From: Pseudogemmobacter lacusdianii
Lineage (GTDB): Bacteria; Pseudomonadota; Alphaproteobacteria; Rhodobacterales; Rhodobacteraceae
DNA: 64,000 bases
Assembly (NCBI RefSeq): GCF_030848395.1
Contig: NZ_JAVDBT010000012.1
Coordinates: forward strand, 79,410 to 143,409
Reading direction: 5' to 3'
The notes beneath the pieces are model-generated. The model did not search any database and was not told the origin of the DNA. It saw only the letters and a program-made list of their open reading frames with translations. Position numbers and translations under genes: made by a program. How positions within the stretch are numbered: position 1 is the stretch's first letter; each line of letters opens with the position of its first letter. Shown one piece after another: positions 62,078-64,000 of the stretch.

Positions 62078-62184
62078 AGTCTCTCCCATCGGCAGATGCG
62101 CCAAGGTTACCGGCGCGGGGCCGTTGACGCCCCTTGACCCATGGATTACGCGAGACAGGTGTCGATTTCCAGCCGGAGTCCCTA

Positions 62185-63207
62185 ATGGCCACGACCTTCC
62201 CACAGCGCATCTTCTCGGGCATCCAACCCTCGGGCGGTTTGACGCTGGGCAATTATCTAGGGGCGCTGAAGCGCTTCGTTGAGAAACAGGACGAGGGGAT
62301 CGAGACGATTTACTGTCTCGTGGACCTGCATGCGATCACCGTCTGGCAAGACCCCGAGCGGCTGCGTCAGCAGACCCGTGAGGCGGCAGCCGCCTTTATC
62401 GCCGCTGGCATCGACCCCGACCGTTCGATCCTGTTCAACCAAAGCCAAGTCACCGGCCATGCCGAGCTTGCTTGGATCTTCAACTGTGTCGCCCGCATCG
62501 GCTGGATGTATCGGATGACCCAGTTCAAGGACAAAACCGCTGGCAAGAATGCCGAGAATTCCTCTTTGGGTCTCTTGGCTTACCCTTCGCTGATGGCGGC
62601 GGATATTCTGCTTTATAAAGCCACCCATGTGCCGGTCGGCGAAGACCAAAAGCAGCATCTGGAACTGGCGCGCGACATTGCCGCCAAGTTCAATCATGAC
62701 TACGGCCGCACCTTCTTCCCGATCACCGAGCCGGTGATCGAGGGCGCGGGCACTCGGGTGATGAGCCTGACCGATGGCACCAAGAAGATGTCGAAGTCGG
62801 ACCCTTCGGACAACAGCCGCATCAACCTCACCGATGATGCCGATGCGATTGCCAAGAAGATCCGCCGCGCCAAGACGGATTCTGAGCCGCTGCCCGAGAG
62901 CGCCGAAGGACTGAAAGACCGCCCCGATGCACGCAATCTGATCAACATCTATGCCGGGCTTTCCGGGCTCAGCGTCGATCAAGTGGTGACCGAGTTTGCC
63001 GGGGCGCAGTTTGGCACCTTTAAGCCCAAGCTCGCCGATCTCGCCGTGGCCAAGCTTTCGCCGATCACGACCGAGATGAACCGGCTGATGAAAGATCCGG
63101 CCGAGATTGACCGCATCCTTGGCAAAGGCGCTGATCGCGCGGATGCGATTGCGCGCCCGGTCATCGATGAGACCAAGGACATCGTCGGGATGATCCGCTC
63201 GCGCTAA
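62185..63207 (+). CDS. trpS: Tryptophanyl-tRNA synthetase
   Basis: A 340-residue class I synthetase. The HIGH-type motif reads TLGNYLG in [19 protein letters not shown] is intact in [26 protein letters not shown] is the tryptophan-specific loop. ATG 62185 follows GGAG at six bases. It charges tRNA-Trp. A terminator follows. Confidence 0.97.
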   Translation: MATTFPQRIFSGIQPSGGLTLGNYLGALKRFVEKQDEGIETIYCLVDLHAITVWQDPERLRQQTREAAAAFIAAGIDPDRSILFNQSQVTGHAELAWIFNCVARIGWMYRMTQFKDKTAGKNAENSSLGLLAYPSLMAADILLYKATHVPVGEDQKQHLELARDIAAKFNHDYGRTFFPITEPVIEGAGTRVMSLTDGTKKMSKSDPSDNSRINLTDDADAIAKKIRRAKTDSEPLPESAEGLKDRPDARNLINIYAGLSGLSVDQVVTEFAGAQFGTFKPKLADLAVAKLSPITTEMNRLMKDPAEIDRILGKGADRADAIARPVIDETKDIVGMIRSR

Positions 63208-63229
63208 ATGCGCTCAAAATCTAGCAAAA

Positions 63230-63255
63230 AGGCGCGGCTCGCAGGGGCCGCGCCT
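63230..63255 (+). terminator. Terminator after trpS
   Basis: AGGCGCGGC and GCCGCGCCT pair around an 8-nt loop, 22 bases past the trpS stop. The tail CTGTCATTTT is only moderately T-rich. Confidence 0.65.
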
Positions 63256-63446
63256 CTGTCATTTTGCTGTGACCTTCGGCGGCGAAGGTCACCACATGGG
63301 GCCAAGGCGTCCCCCCTTCCCCTGCTGAGCCGCAACGTCCCCTAAGGCTCAGCCTGTGCTTCCCCCTGCGTCCCCCAAGGCGCAGGGGTGTTTTCTCCGG
63401 AACATTGTCTGCGCCGATGGGTTCTTTCTTGAAAGGAGGACCGCAT

Positions 63447-63671
63447 ATGTCCGCAGACAAGCCGAACCACCCCCCGCATCCTGGTCAAAACGCACCGAAA
63501 GACGGCTTCCGCGTCGAGGCCGAGGCGCAAAAGCGTAAGATGGATCTGGCCGCTGAGAAACACGCCAATACGATTCGCGGCAATACTGAGCCGAATGCTG
63601 GCGGCGTTAACCGTGAAAAGGGCGATCGTAAGGCCCGGCAGAACGACCGCGCCACCAACGGCGGCGAGTGA
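63447..63671 (+). CDS. Small charged, probably disordered protein
   Basis: A 74-residue hydrophilic protein with no Cys or Trp and very many Lys, Arg, Asn, Asp and Glu. A strong AAAGGAGG site precedes the ATG by seven bases. The Pro-rich N-terminus leads into a basic middle and C-terminus (EAEAQKRKMDLAAEKH ... NREKGDRKARQND). I recognise no family. Such proteins are often nucleic-acid binding or stress-related, but nothing here proves that. Confidence 0.6.
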   Translation: MSADKPNHPPHPGQNAPKDGFRVEAEAQKRKMDLAAEKHANTIRGNTEPNAGGVNREKGDRKARQNDRATNGGE

Positions 63672-63703
63672 TCTCTGGCCGCTCACATCTGCACCGGCGC
63701 AGC

Positions 63704-63938
63704 GTGACCTGCCTCTAAAGAGCCAAGCGAATCCAGATTCTTAAGCGACTCACCAAAGGCTGGCTGGTGCCTTGGCGCCGGCTTCGCTAGACTTATGCGG
63801 CGGGTGAGAATCCCCCTCGACTCGGCCCGTCTGACGGGAATCGCCAGTAATGTGCGGTGACAGAAGAACCTGCATATAGGCGGGAATATCTGGTAACTGG
63901 TGGGAACTGCCGAAAAGCCGCAAGAAAACAGGCCATTA
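63704..63938. other. Possible structured RNA; candidate group II intron 5' fragment
   Basis: About 235 bases without a protein-like frame but with several short stems (for example CCCGTctgACGGG near 63828) and intron-like phrases such as GGCGGGTGAGAATCCC and GCGGTGACAGAAG. These recall the 5' domain I of some bacterial group II introns. No reverse transcriptase is visible, and the element is cut by an insertion sequence at 63939. The identification is weak and from memory of motif style only. Confidence 0.3.
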
Positions 63939-64000
63939 GGGTCAGGACTCGTTCTTGTGTCATAGCCAGAAGATGACGGTTGCGGCGAGGGCGACGACGG
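63939..64000 (-). mobile_element. End of an IS5-type insertion sequence (IS427-like), running off the window
   Basis: GGGTCAGGACTC (63939-63950) looks like a terminal inverted repeat, preceded by TTA that could be part of a target duplication. Ten bases further, a minus-strand frame ends with a C-terminus typical of IS5-family transposases. Only one end is visible. Confidence 0.65.
63960..64000 (-). CDS. IS5-family transposase, C-terminal end (partial)
   Basis: The visible codons encode VVALAATVIFWL followed by a stop. This ending (small hydrophobics, then a FWL-type terminus) is common in IS5/IS427-group transposases of Rhodobacterales and rhizobia. The rest lies beyond the window, so intactness cannot be judged. 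Confidence 0.6.
   Translation of the reverse strand, partial: VVALAATVIFWL

Noticed and set aside
63840..63870. rRNA-like phrase (ATCGCCAGTAATGTGCGG) resembling 16S rRNA near its 3' end
   Set aside because: The similarity covers only about 15 bases, and the flanks do not match 16S rRNA; chance or intron-like structure is more likely.

Overview
The window looks like chromosomal DNA of a high-GC alphaproteobacterium, most likely of the order Rhodobacterales (Rhodobacteraceae/Paracoccaceae type). Supporting signs are a class I lysyl-tRNA synthetase, an Irr-type Fur regulator beside fabA-fabB-fabI, a fused PhaAB/MrpAB antiporter subunit, a L-carnitine dehydrogenase fused to a thioesterase, and a Rhodobacterales-style extragenic repeat. 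Genus cannot be fixed by reading alone. I found no rRNA, tRNA or CRISPR array.

Layout. 1-5740 (minus): a seven-subunit Mrp/Pha-type Na+(K+)/H+ antiporter operon, mrpAB-C-D-E-F-G, cut by the window start. 6119-8772 (plus): a two-gene DNA repair or modification unit, a radical SAM protein followed by a DUF4130-UdgX fusion. 8780-12157: irr (minus) and the unsaturated fatty acid genes fabA, fabB, fabI (plus). 12328-21529: housekeeping genes (a flavin-binding protein, class I lysS, a TerB-like protein, a PBP4-type DD-peptidase, nadD, ettA) plus a 762-residue beta-helix protein that may be a gene-transfer-agent head-spike component. 21580-22724: an AT-richer pocket with two tiny membrane-protein genes and a 29-bp tandem duplication, followed by a cold-shock gene.

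23.7-30.4 kb: a class II aldolase gene converging on a minus-strand operon for a family-5 (peptide-type) ABC importer and an alkaline-phosphatase-superfamily hydrolase. The operon is preceded by two operator-like palindromes. 30.9-42.7 kb: a quaternary-amine module. It holds choline sulfatase, a GMC oxidoreductase and a five-gene carnitine/gamma-butyrobetaine operon (caiD-like, NDP-forming acyl-CoA ligase, acyl-CoA dehydrogenase, carnitine dehydrogenase-thioesterase fusion, BKACE cleavage enzyme) with a divergent AraC/GlxA-type regulator. Together these could take crotonobetaine, gamma-butyrobetaine or carnitine to glycine betaine plus acetoacetate, while choline sulfatase supplies choline. 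This stretch (32.9-44.8 kb) also carries all the copies I found of an extragenic ATATTT/AGTATTT-type repeat.

42.8-63.7 kb is again largely core: an M3 oligopeptidase, an amino-acid ABC pair lacking its ATPase, a DODA-type dioxygenase, moeB/thiF-dut-coaBC, cobU and a phosphatase, comM, gshB-yraN-rsmI divergent from an LpoA-like lipoprotein gene, glnD, murJ, a rhomboid-fold protein that has lost its catalytic residues, and trpS. The last ~300 bases hold a possibly structured RNA, perhaps a group II intron fragment, and the end of an IS5-type insertion sequence that runs off the window.
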